From: an uncultured Oscillospiraceae bacterium
GTDB taxonomy: Bacteria; Bacillota; Clostridia; Oscillospirales; Acutalibacteraceae
Assembly (NCBI GenBank): GCA_900549825.1
Contig: URQB01000008.1
Location: 45,847 to 109,846 of the forward strand
Reading direction: 5' to 3'
Length of the DNA: 64,000 nt
In this document: one piece after another, positions 54,050 to 64,000 of the stretch
How positions within the stretch are numbered: the stretch's first letter is position 1
Layout: the number at the start of each line of letters is the position of its first letter
Translations under genes and position numbers: made by a program
Notes under the pieces: generated by a model
Told to the model about the DNA's origin: nothing
What the model saw: the letters and a program-made list of their open reading frames with translations, nothing else
Database searches by the model: none

Positions 54050-54436
54050 TCAGTGCTTCTCCATGCAGCTCTGGCAGATGCCGTAGAACGTCAGCCGGTG
54101 GTAGTCAACCAAGCAGGGGAGATACTTCTGCGCCTCGCGGTCGAGCTCCTCGAACACTGGCATGGGCAGGTCGTACAGGCGGCCGCAGCGATTGCATAAA
54201 AAGTGGTAATGCTGCGCCGTGTTGCCGTCGAAGTGATCCGCGCCTCCACAGGAGAGCTTTCGAATCGTCCCTTCCTCGCTCAGGAGGGAAAGGTTGCGGT
54301 AGACCGTGCCGAGGCTCAGGTTCGGCATTTCCTCTTTTAAGGAGAGGTAAAGCTCCTCCGCCGTCGGGTGGTCAGTCCTGCCGCACAGCTCGCTGAGGAT
54401 TGCCTCGCGCTGGCGGCTGCGTTTCGTAAGTGCCAT
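54050..54436 (-). CDS. Fur-family regulator, PerR-like (128 aa)
   Basis: Winged helix (HPTAEELYLSLKEEMPNLSLGTVYRNLSLL), a His/Asp metal site (GGADHFDGNTAQHYHF) and the zinc Cys pairs (CNRC, CQSC) fit PerR. ATG 54436 is chosen because upstream codons extend over the operator. It lies downstream in sequence from rubrerythrin, whose product handles peroxide. Confidence 0.88.
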   Translation of the reverse strand: MALTKRSRQREAILSELCGRTDHPTAEELYLSLKEEMPNLSLGTVYRNLSLLSEEGTIRKLSCGGADHFDGNTAQHYHFLCNRCGRLYDLPMPVFEELDREAQKYLPCLVDYHRLTFYGICQSCMEKH

Positions 54437-54454
54437 AGGAACCATCCATTCAAT

Positions 54455-54467
54455 AATGATAATCATT
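54455..54467. promoter_or_regulatory. Fur/PerR-type operator
   Basis: AATGATAATCATT, a perfect palindrome 18 bases before the PerR-like start codon; autoregulation is likely. Confidence 0.75.
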
Positions 54468-54660
54468 ACTGTTATTATATCTTTTTTGAGGCGAATGTCA
54501 ACCCCCTTTTCTACAAATCTTTTGTTTCTATTATGGAAAAGGTACTCCAATCCTTTCCAGCGAGCGGACGGATGAGACACTATTTATGCCATTCCTTTAA
54601 TTTCTGGGCATAATAGCCTTGTTGTAATCCAATCGCCTTCTGAAAGGACGAAAGTTACTG

Positions 54661-55656
54661 ATGTTTCCGGATCAAATTTTTTATGAGCCCGCCGCACTGG
54701 AATATCCGCTGGGCAGGCAGCTTCGGGAGAAATACGCGGATGTTGCCTGGACGGAGATCGAAAGCCACAACCGGATCGACCGCCTGCGCGCACAGCCCAA
54801 CAGCGCCTTTCCCAGGCTGAAGCGCCAGCTCGTCCTGGGCGTGCGCAAGACGCACCGATATGTGCCGAATCAAAAGGTATCGGACTTCCTCGTTCCATAC
54901 ACATCCTCCGGCTGCATGGCGATGTGCCTTTACTGCTATCTCGTCTGCCACTATAACAAATGCGCCTACCTTCGCCTGTTTGTCAACCGGGAGCAGATGC
55001 TGGAAAAGCTGATGAAAACCGCTGCGGCTGCGGACCGGGACCTGACCTTTGAAATCGGCAGTAACAGCGACCTTATCCTGGAAAATACGATCACTGACAA
55101 TCTGCCCTGGACGATTGAACGGTTTGCGGACAGCCCCAGGGGATTTTTAACCTTTCCCACAAAATTCGATTTTGTAGAGCCGCTTCTGCCCCTGCGGCAC
55201 AACGGGCGTACCATTGTACGCATGAGCGTCAATCCGGAAGAGATTATCCGGAAGGTGGAGCTCGGCACTTCGCCGTTGCCGGGCCGTATCCGTGCGATCA
55301 ACCGCCTGTGCGAGGCGGGCTACCGGCCTGGCCTTCTCATTGCCCCCGTTATTTTGATGGAGAATTGGCAGGAGGCTTATACCCGCCTGTTGGAGCGGCT
55401 CGCGGACGAATTGTCGCCCGCCGTTAAGCGGCAGGCGGTGATCGAGGTGATTTTCATGACTTACAGCTATGTCCACCGCGCAATCAATGACGAGGCCTTC
55501 CCCAACGCGGTGCAGCTTTACGACGCCTCGCTCATGACCGGGCGCGGTGCGGGCAAATATGGTTACCGCCCCGAGCAGCGAACGCAGGCAGAGCAGTTTC
55601 TGCGCAGCGAGCTGAAAAAATGGCTCGGAGAGATGCGCGTTTTATATATTGTATGA
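54661..55656 (+). CDS. splB: Spore photoproduct lyase homologue, radical SAM (331 aa)
   Basis: Repairs the UV spore photoproduct in germinating spores. Radical SAM cluster Cys85-x3-Cys89-x2-Cys92 in SSGCMAMCLYC, preceded by VPYTSSGC, and FEIGSNSDLILEN as in SplB. Supports a spore-forming lineage. Start 54661 after GAAAGGACG. Confidence 0.9.
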   Translation: MFPDQIFYEPAALEYPLGRQLREKYADVAWTEIESHNRIDRLRAQPNSAFPRLKRQLVLGVRKTHRYVPNQKVSDFLVPYTSSGCMAMCLYCYLVCHYNKCAYLRLFVNREQMLEKLMKTAAAADRDLTFEIGSNSDLILENTITDNLPWTIERFADSPRGFLTFPTKFDFVEPLLPLRHNGRTIVRMSVNPEEIIRKVELGTSPLPGRIRAINRLCEAGYRPGLLIAPVILMENWQEAYTRLLERLADELSPAVKRQAVIEVIFMTYSYVHRAINDEAFPNAVQLYDASLMTGRGAGKYGYRPEQRTQAEQFLRSELKKWLGEMRVLYIV

Positions 55657-55664
55657 TCCGTGGC

Positions 55665-56573
55665 TCAATGCCGGCTTGCCGCCGGCAGCTTCTTTTTCAA
55701 AGGCTGGCTTTCCAACCCGCCTGCCCAGAGGCAGACCATCAGCAGCAGGAAGAGAAAAGCCAGAAGCCCGCATTGGCGCTGCATCGAAACCGATGTGCCC
55801 CGCAACTGGAGTTCGATTCCGAATGACTGCAGCAGCTTTGGCAGGAATTCCGAAGGGCGCTGCCGTGCGAGCGGAGCCCGCAGATGGTCTGTATAGAGCT
55901 GCCGCAATATGCTGACCGTCTGCGTCGGGGGAAAATAAAAAAGCACGCTGCGCAGCCAGCCCGGGTAAAACGAATAGGGCAGGTAGGCCCCCGCGAGGAA
56001 GCCGATCAGCGTCCCATACAGATTTGCCAGCGTGGAAAAGGTCGCCGTGCTTTTCAGCCGCCGGGATAGGCAGAGCAGGATGGCCGCGTTGATCATGGAG
56101 GAGAAAAGGACGGTTCCGATTGCCCGGAAGAGAACAGGGGCGGGCAGCGCATTGTGATAGCGCTTCAGGAAGAAGAGCTCCCCGGCCAATACGGTACATA
56201 CCGTGAAAAAAAAGGAGATGAGCACGGCCGTAACCCAATAGCCGATCGTCAGTGAGAAGTGCGAAACCGGGGCGACCAGATAGTCGCGCCGGATGCCGGT
56301 TTCCGAATCGGCAACGCTCAGCTGGAGGATGCCGAAACAGGTTGTCGTATTGATGACAACCAGCAGGCCGGAAAGCATAAAACGGTCGGTAAACTCCTTG
56401 ACCAGAGCACCGTCTGCGCCTGCGCGCGAGACCGTATCCAGCAGGAAATCCCGCAGGAACAGGATATAGATGCCGATTACGATCAGGATTGAGGCAAAAG
56501 ATAGCAGGATATTGAGCCGGTTGCCACAAAAAAGGCGAAGGTTGCGCCGGACTAAAAAAATCAGTTTTTTCAT
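55665..56573 (-). CDS. ABC-2 type transporter permease (302 aa)
   Basis: Six hydrophobic segments with an ABC-2 arrangement (SGLLVVINTTTCFGILQLSV, GFLAGAYLPYSFYP). It overlaps the ATPase gene by four bases. Substrate unknown; related systems export drugs or lipids. Confidence 0.85.
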   Translation of the reverse strand: MKKLIFLVRRNLRLFCGNRLNILLSFASILIVIGIYILFLRDFLLDTVSRAGADGALVKEFTDRFMLSGLLVVINTTTCFGILQLSVADSETGIRRDYLVAPVSHFSLTIGYWVTAVLISFFFTVCTVLAGELFFLKRYHNALPAPVLFRAIGTVLFSSMINAAILLCLSRRLKSTATFSTLANLYGTLIGFLAGAYLPYSFYPGWLRSVLFYFPPTQTVSILRQLYTDHLRAPLARQRPSEFLPKLLQSFGIELQLRGTSVSMQRQCGLLAFLFLLLMVCLWAGGLESQPLKKKLPAASRH

Positions 56574-57313
56574 CGGGTTTCTCCTAACAGGCGGAGGTAG
56601 AGCGCATTCAGATCCAGCTTTTTTCCGTGGCCGGCCTGGGTTGCTTCGAGCCTGTCGAGCGTATCGCACAATAAAATGCGGCCGTGGTCAAGCACGCAGA
56701 TCGCATCGGAAAATGCGGCTTCCTCCATGTAATGTGTGGTAAAAAAAATGGTCATCTGCAGTCTTTCACGCAGGACGAGCAGTGCCTCCCAGACCTTTTG
56801 GCGCGTAACGGGATCCAGGCCGGTGGTCGGCTCATCCAGAATCAGCAGGCCGGGCGCGGGCAGCAGCGCTCTTGCAATCTGGGCAAGCCGTTTTTGGCCG
56901 CCTGAGCATTCCCTGTATTTTTGCGGCAGAATCGGGTCCAGCATCAGCAAAGAAGATATTTCTGAGATGCGTTTCTTTAGCTCATTTTCTTTGGGAATAT
57001 AGAGCCCGCCGCGGTACAGGAGATTTTGATAAACACTCAGGCCTTCGTCCAGGACATCGTCTTGAAAGACGATGCCGATTTTACGTTTGACTGCCTGCCT
57101 CTGACGGTCGAGATCAAGCCCGCCGACCTGGATGCTGCCGCCGCTTTTGAACAGGAGCGTAGATAAAATATTGATTGTGGTACTCTTTCCTGCTCCGTTG
57201 GGCCCTAGAAAGGCGAAAATCTGGCCTTTCTTTACCTGAAAGCTGATATGACTCACCGCTTCATGCTTATGGTATACCTTGCTCAGGTCTTTTACACGGA
57301 TATATTCCGGCAT
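56570..57313 (-). CDS. ABC transporter ATP-binding protein (247 aa)
   Basis: Walker A GPNGAGKST, signature ECSGGQKRL, Walker B LLILDEPTTGLDP, H-loop TTHYMEEA. DrrA/CcmA-type exporter ATPase. ATG 57313 (MPEYIRVKDLSKVY) is the natural start. Confidence 0.92.
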   Translation of the reverse strand: MPEYIRVKDLSKVYHKHEAVSHISFQVKKGQIFAFLGPNGAGKSTTINILSTLLFKSGGSIQVGGLDLDRQRQAVKRKIGIVFQDDVLDEGLSVYQNLLYRGGLYIPKENELKKRISEISSLLMLDPILPQKYRECSGGQKRLAQIARALLPAPGLLILDEPTTGLDPVTRQKVWEALLVLRERLQMTIFFTTHYMEEAAFSDAICVLDHGRILLCDTLDRLEATQAGHGKKLDLNALYLRLLGETR

Positions 57314-57380
57314 CGCGTTCACCCCTTTGCACCATATGCGCAGGGATAGCGGATTATGAGGCGCTGTTTTCTTCTGAAAG

Positions 57381-57533
57381 CTGGTTGTTATAAATGTGGA
57401 TAAGATGTTTGTACGCATTGTTGTCCACAGCCAGAATGGCGATCATGGGTGCGTCAATCTGCCGATGCCGCTGGTACGCGCCGCGCTGGATGAGGTGCTT
57501 CATATCCGGCAGGAGGGGCAAGAAACGTCGTGA
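57381..57533 (+). pseudogene. Remnant resembling a YvlB/SHOCT-like domain
   Basis: A 50-codon open frame without a start reads VRIVVHSQNGDHGCVNLPMP then LVRAALDEVL and a stop. This resembles the HSxDGDxVNVNLP-LV motif of YvlB/SHOCT-like proteins. It is isolated and truncated, so I read it as a remnant. Confidence 0.4.
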
Positions 57534-57669
57534 GGCTGAGCCGGAACTGGGCCGCATGGATGGAAGGAGCATCCCCGGCACATTCCAAAGTGGTACGCAG
57601 CTATGCAGGGAAGACGGCGGCCTATTGGTGGGGCCTGTGCATCAAAGGGAGTTCGGCCTGTTTTCAACA

Positions 57670-57713
57670 AAAAAATCTCCCGCTCATTCATAGAAAAGCG
57701 GGAGATTTTTTTG
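57670..57713. terminator. Bidirectional terminator
   Basis: AAAAAATCTCCCGCT / AGCGGGAGATTTTTTT hairpin. Confidence 0.8.
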
Positions 57714-58037
57714 TTCAGCAAAGAATAAAGAATGATAATAAAAACCATCAGAGAATGATAGCAAGCCAATGATACGGAATGATTGCCTTTAAAATCAGCG
57801 ACTCTACCTCCAAAACGGGCCGATCGGAATGCTCCAAGGTGATTTTAGGAACTTTAAAATTGCCGTATAACCTGCTGGCAATCGTTACGACTATCAGTAC
57901 GAGCCTGTAAAATACTCCACCAGTTTACCATTAGCGCCCCTTCTTCGCTTTATCATTCTGCGTATAGCACAGGTTCAATGGTATGGCAAGAAGAAGGAAA
58001 ACCGGGGGAGAATACAGCCTTTTCAAAAATGGGGACT
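57714..58037. other. Intergenic stretch without supported gene
   Basis: About 320 bases; short open frames only, no promoter pair or family match that I can defend. Confidence 0.5.
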
Positions 58038-58271
58038 TTATCCGGCCTCTCTCTGTGACGTTTGACGGATAAGCTCCATGATTTCATTCACAGAAATCCC
58101 TCTTTGCTGCAGCGCATCATACAGTGCGCCGACCTCTGCCTCCCGTTTCGCATTCAGCAACTCCTGCCTGCGCTCGAGCAGCTCGGCTTTTGTTTTGTCG
58201 CAACGGGTAAGTTGGGCATCTACTTTCATAATTTCGTCGTCATAGTCAATTGCTTTGCGTGGACGTGGCAT
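58038..58271 (-). CDS. Small coiled-coil protein (77 aa)
   Basis: MPRPRKAIDYDDEI start, then a long charged helix (AQLTRCDKTKAELLERRQEL) and a short C-terminal helical domain (GISVNEIMELI). ATG 58271 is eight bases after AAAGGAG. Similar small proteins occur in clostridial genomes and mobile elements; possibly nucleoid-associated. Function unknown. Confidence 0.65.
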   Translation of the reverse strand: MPRPRKAIDYDDEIMKVDAQLTRCDKTKAELLERRQELLNAKREAEVGALYDALQQRGISVNEIMELIRQTSQREAG

Positions 58272-58429
58272 AAAAACAGCTCCTTTGTTTTTGTTTTCTG
58301 TTACCAATTATAGGCATGAGCTGGCATAAATATGCGTATTTTTCAAAAGTTGTTCTGCAAATCCGCTTGGCCTGTTTGTAAAATGGACATACTACAGGCA
58401 ACACCAATTCAAAAAAGGCGGAGATCAAA

Positions 58430-60055
58430 ATGGCGAAACGCGTTGTCGCTGTGTTTTTTGCGCTGATGCTTTCTTTGGGGCTGCTGTTCGTAAGGATCCT
58501 GAGCATTTCTCAGAGCAATTATGCGCAGGCCGCCGCGCGGAACAATACGCGCACGATCACGGCAGGTTCGGCCCGTGGCACGTTTTACGACCGCAACGGC
58601 CTGCCGCTCGTTAATTCCGGCAAGAAGTATGTCGCACTTTTGAAGCCGACACCCGAAGCGCTGAGTGCGATTGAGCCCTATGTGAGTGCCGGAGAGCTTT
58701 CCGGCATCCGGGAAAAGATGAGCAAGGGCTATCCCGTATCCGTCAATGTCGATACGGATGCAATCGACTGTCCGGATATTACGGTCATCGAAACAAAAGT
58801 GCGTTATGCGGAGACACAGCCTGCCGTACACCTCATCGGACATCTCGACGGATCAGGTGAGAAAGGGGAAACAGGGCTGGAGAAGAGCTTTGACAGCTGG
58901 CTCCAAATGCCGGATAGCGACCTGCGCGTGAGCTTTTCCATCGACGCGCAGGGCAGGCTTCTCAGCGGGGAGCAGCCAAACATTGAGCGGGCCGGTTATG
59001 ATTCCGCCAAAGGCGTACGGCTGACGATCGACCGAAGCATCCAGGAGCTTACAGAGGAAAGTCTTTCCCATTCCTCGATTGAACGCGGTGCCGTCGTTGT
59101 GCTGGAGACAGCAACGGGAAAAATCCGCGCCATGGCGAGCTGCCCTGCGTTTCACCCGAATGATCTTGCCAAAAGCCTCAACGACGCGGATTCCCCTCTG
59201 ATCAACCGCGCGCTCACACCCTATGCGGTCGGCTCCATCTTCAAGCCCGTGATTGCAGCCGCCGCGCTGGAAGCGGGGATTTCCGCAAGCCTTACCTACA
59301 CCTGTACGGGCGCGATCACGCAGGGAAAGACGGTGTTCCACTGCCATGAGCTTGGGGGGCATGGAACGATCGATATGGAGGAGGCGATCGCGGTCTCCTG
59401 TAACCCGTATTTTATCAATCTGGCCTCCAAGCTGGAGCCGTGGCAGCTCATCGAAATGGCGGACCGGCTCGGCTTCGGCGCCTCCACTGCGCTTGCGGAC
59501 AGTCTGACGGCGCCCGCAGGGACGCTTCCCAAAGCGGAGGAGCTCAATTCCCCGGCCGCAGTGGCGAACTTTGCCTTCGGGCAGGGGACGCTTCTGGCCA
59601 CGCCGCTGCAGCTTGCCTCCCTCTATGCCTGTATCGCCAATGATGGCGGATATCAGAAGCCTGTGCTGGTCGAAGGACTGGTGGACGATGACGGAAACCT
59701 GTTGGATGAAACGGAGATTCAGCCGCCTTTGCAGGCGATGTCCGAATCGACAGCGCGTTCGATCCAGCGCTTTTTGACCCAGACGGTCGAAGAGGGAAGC
59801 GGTAAACACGCAAAGCCGGACGGAGGCACGGCGGCGGGCAAGACGGCGACTGCGCAGACCGGCTGGTACGATGGCGAGCGGGAGATTCTGCACACCTGGT
59901 TTGCGGGCTATTTCCCTGCGGACAAACCGGAATATGCGATCGTCGTGCTCAAAGAGGACGGCTCGTCTGGCGCAACGGACGGCGCGCCGGTCTTCAAGGA
60001 GATCGCGGAGGGGATCAGCCGGATGGAGAACCGTTCAACCGTGTCTGGTCGTTAA
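58430..60055 (+). CDS. Class B penicillin-binding protein (541 aa)
   Basis: Peptidoglycan transpeptidase anchored by an N-terminal membrane helix (5-25). N-terminal dimerisation segment with RGTFYDRNGLPL, transpeptidase domain with SIFK (Ser269, Lys272), SCN (323-325) and KTA (471-473). The third motif is KTA rather than the usual KTG. No PASTA domain. Resembles SpoVD/PBP2 types. Confidence 0.88.
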   Translation: MAKRVVAVFFALMLSLGLLFVRILSISQSNYAQAAARNNTRTITAGSARGTFYDRNGLPLVNSGKKYVALLKPTPEALSAIEPYVSAGELSGIREKMSKGYPVSVNVDTDAIDCPDITVIETKVRYAETQPAVHLIGHLDGSGEKGETGLEKSFDSWLQMPDSDLRVSFSIDAQGRLLSGEQPNIERAGYDSAKGVRLTIDRSIQELTEESLSHSSIERGAVVVLETATGKIRAMASCPAFHPNDLAKSLNDADSPLINRALTPYAVGSIFKPVIAAAALEAGISASLTYTCTGAITQGKTVFHCHELGGHGTIDMEEAIAVSCNPYFINLASKLEPWQLIEMADRLGFGASTALADSLTAPAGTLPKAEELNSPAAVANFAFGQGTLLATPLQLASLYACIANDGGYQKPVLVEGLVDDDGNLLDETEIQPPLQAMSESTARSIQRFLTQTVEEGSGKHAKPDGGTAAGKTATAQTGWYDGEREILHTWFAGYFPADKPEYAIVVLKEDGSSGATDGAPVFKEIAEGISRMENRSTVSGR

Positions 60056-60075
60056 TATGCACCGGGGGACGAAAA

Positions 60076-60116
60076 GGCGCGCTGCAAAGGATCTGCTTTG
60101 CAGCGCGCCCTTTTTA
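60076..60116 (+). terminator. Terminator of the PBP gene
   Basis: GGCGCGCTGCAAAG / CTTTGCAGCGCGCC hairpin followed by TTTTT. Confidence 0.85.
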
Positions 60117-60131
60117 TCACTACACAGAGGG

Positions 60132-60347
60132 TTATCTTACCGTCTGTATGCTGTCCGTGCGGTTTAATATATAATCCACCGAAACATCGTAAAAATCCGC
60201 CAGTTTGATGAGAATTTCCGTGGGAATATCCAGTTCGCCGCGTTCATAATTGCTGTAAACGCGCTGACTGCAGGACAGAATTTTACCCATCTGTACCTGC
60301 GTCAAATCATGATCCTCCCGCAATTCACGGATTCGTTGATATAACAT
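60132..60347 (-). CDS. XRE-family regulator (71 aa)
   Basis: Single helix-turn-helix domain: IRELREDHDLTQVQMGKILS ... RVYSNYERGELDIPTEILIKLADFY. Divergent from the membrane protein gene at 60458; two palindromes in the gap are its likely operators. Confidence 0.88.
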   Translation of the reverse strand: MLYQRIRELREDHDLTQVQMGKILSCSQRVYSNYERGELDIPTEILIKLADFYDVSVDYILNRTDSIQTVR

Positions 60348-60374
60348 GTTTTTTCACCCAGATAAAGGATAACA

Positions 60375-60391
60375 TAGCGGATTTTCCGCTA
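60375..60391. promoter_or_regulatory. Operator 1 (17-bp palindrome)
   Basis: TAGCGGATTTTCCGCTA, perfect 7-bp arms, between the divergent genes and abutting the -35 box. Confidence 0.75.
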
Positions 60392-60420
60392 TTGACTTCT
60401 AGCGGAAAATCCGCTAGAAT
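60392..60420 (+). promoter_or_regulatory. Promoter with operator 2 between -35 and -10
   Basis: TTGACT (60392-60397), 17 bp, TAGAAT (60415-60420). The second palindrome TAGCGGAAAATCCGCTA (60400-60416) fills the spacer and touches the -10, so repressor binding would exclude RNA polymerase. Confidence 0.8.
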
Positions 60421-60457
60421 TAGCATGAATATTTTAAAAAAAGGGCGGTTGAGGCAA

Positions 60458-61015
60458 ATGAATGTTAGAAATTGTGGAAAACCGATGTACAAGTCTTCCA
60501 ATCCGCAAGGCCGAACCGCCCCGGCAGGGCAGCAGATCGCGTGGGAAAAGGATACGCTTTTCCCCGCCCTCTGGATTCTGGGATTCAACATCATCTGTGA
60601 GCTTCTGCTTTTTGCAGCACGGGAGCTTGTTCAGACCATATTGCATCTGATCGCGGATGTGCTGCCTTCCGGTATTGCTTCTTATATTATTTCGTATCTG
60701 TCCAACGCGCTCTCCGCTTTCTTTCTGATCCTTATTTTTGCATCCGGTATTTGTTTTTATTCTATTTGGAAACAGGAATTACGGCCTTTGTTTATTAAAA
60801 TCGTATCGACCGCCCTTTTTGCTTTTGGCCATGCGGCAGCGGTATTCCTTTCCGACGGCCTGACAGCGCTTATTTTGTTTCCTGCCGCAATGTTTTTGGA
60901 TCTCTCATGCAACGATGTCGCTGTCACCGGCACGATCCTGTCCTTCCTTTTCAGGATTGCCTGCGAAACGGCGCTTGTGGGATGGGCTGTCAAACGCTAT
61001 GGAGAAGGAGGATGA
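60458..61015 (+). CDS. Membrane protein under XRE control (185 aa)
   Basis: A short N-terminal hydrophilic part, then about four hydrophobic segments (ALWILGFNIICELLLF, ALSAFFLILIFASGICFY and others). No family recognised. Expression is probably repressed by the divergent XRE protein. Confidence 0.65.
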   Translation: MNVRNCGKPMYKSSNPQGRTAPAGQQIAWEKDTLFPALWILGFNIICELLLFAARELVQTILHLIADVLPSGIASYIISYLSNALSAFFLILIFASGICFYSIWKQELRPLFIKIVSTALFAFGHAAAVFLSDGLTALILFPAAMFLDLSCNDVAVTGTILSFLFRIACETALVGWAVKRYGEGG

Positions 61016-61043
61016 CCGGCGGTCTGTAATGCCTGAGCATTCA

Positions 61044-61072
61044 TTGACAAACTGTTTGAATCAGGGTATAAT
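61044..61072 (+). promoter_or_regulatory. Consensus promoter of alaS
   Basis: TTGACA, 17 bp, TATAAT; about 400 bases before the start codon, consistent with a long regulatory leader. Confidence 0.8.
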
Positions 61073-61078
61073 AACCTC

Positions 61079-61450
61079 ACGAATCTCTAAGGAATCAAAG
61101 ATTCCAAGAGCTTCGGAGAACATTGGCGGTCGAACCGCGCTGCGCTTTGGTTCTCCGCTGAATAACCCCACAAAAGAGATGTGGAATGAGCAACTTGCGG
61201 CTGACTGCCACATTTTTATATAGCAACAGGCTTTGAAGGGAATCATCTGTGCTTTTCCCGCCCCCAGAGAGGAAGGCCCCAGGCTGCAAGGCTTTCCGCG
61301 GAGAATGCACGGCGCGCCGTCCCGGAGCTCGCTGCGAGGAGCAGTGCGTGTCCCGCGTTAAGGGGAATGAGAGGTGCTTTTTGCACAATTTGGGTGGTAC
61401 CGCGGAGAATTCCGTCCCATATTGTACAAAAGGCGTTTTTTGTTTGAAAA
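61079..61450 (+). ncRNA. T-box leader of alaS
   Basis: The T-box GGTGGTACCGCGG (61393-61405) binds the acceptor end of uncharged tRNA. Upstream are an AGAGAG element (about 61266) and CGCGTTAAGG typical of stem III. Uncharged tRNA-Ala should favour antitermination. I did not resolve the specifier codon. Confidence 0.85.
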
Positions 61451-61479
61451 AAGGAAAAAATGATTTTGAGGTGTTGCAC

Positions 61480-64000
<2,521 letters not shown>

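Overview
The window looks like chromosomal DNA of a gut-type Clostridia (Firmicutes, probably Oscillospirales). The evidence is high GC with strong Shine-Dalgarno sites, frequent TTG/GTG starts, a PolC-type replicative polymerase, a fused IspH-ribosomal S1 gene, a spore photoproduct lyase homologue, a T-box alaS, a CIRCE-controlled htpG and a PerR-type regulator. No tRNA, rRNA or CRISPR array was recognised.

Region 1 (1-13.2 kb) is accessory. Read right to left on the minus strand it holds a winged-helix-like regulator, then an operon with its own consensus promoter (a 151-aa protein, a 937-aa protein and a 249-aa zinc-finger protein), a strong terminator, and a phage tail module (two connector/completion-type proteins, tail tube, chaperone-like protein, tape measure). 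The 937-aa protein carries the hallmark motifs of a single-chain two-barrel (double-psi beta-barrel) RNA polymerase, the superfamily of phage SPbeta YonO, crAss-like phage RNAPs and eukaryotic RdRPs. No capsid, portal or terminase gene lies between it and the tail genes or between it and host pyrH. The simplest reading is a head-less tail locus (tailocin-like particle or prophage remnant) transcribed by its own polymerase. The tape-measure gene is broken by about 2.4 kb of plus-strand cargo: a 772-bp tandem duplication carrying two zinc-ribbon genes, an AT-rich stretch, a DUF6514-like gene and a block of four hairpins. A lipoprotein gene has also landed among the tail genes.

Region 2 (13.3-25.7 kb) is a core operon: pyrH, frr, uppS, cdsA, dxr, rseP, ispG, polC, ending with an intracellular sialidase-like gene. 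Region 3 (26.2-33.3 kb) is a TetR regulator and a histidine operon, hisZ-G-D-C-B-A-I-E, which lacks hisH and hisF. A small palindromic element sits between hisA and hisI. Region 4 (33.3-43.2 kb) has an acyltransferase-like/DUF6320 pair, an alpha-galactosidase, a thiol peroxidase, a decayed DUF2461 gene, a DUF5685 gene with a J-like protein lacking HPD, a membrane protein, an RpiR regulator and a BaiN-like flavoprotein.

Region 5 (43.3-53.4 kb) is cmk-plsC-ispH/rpsA, azlCD, a GH35 beta-galactosidase and CIRCE-htpG flanked by copies of an intergenic repeat. Region 6 (53.4-64 kb) is a reverse rubrerythrin and PerR-like regulator, a spore photoproduct lyase homologue, an ABC exporter, a class B penicillin-binding protein, an XRE regulator with two palindromic operators facing a membrane protein gene, and T-box-alaS, which runs off the window.
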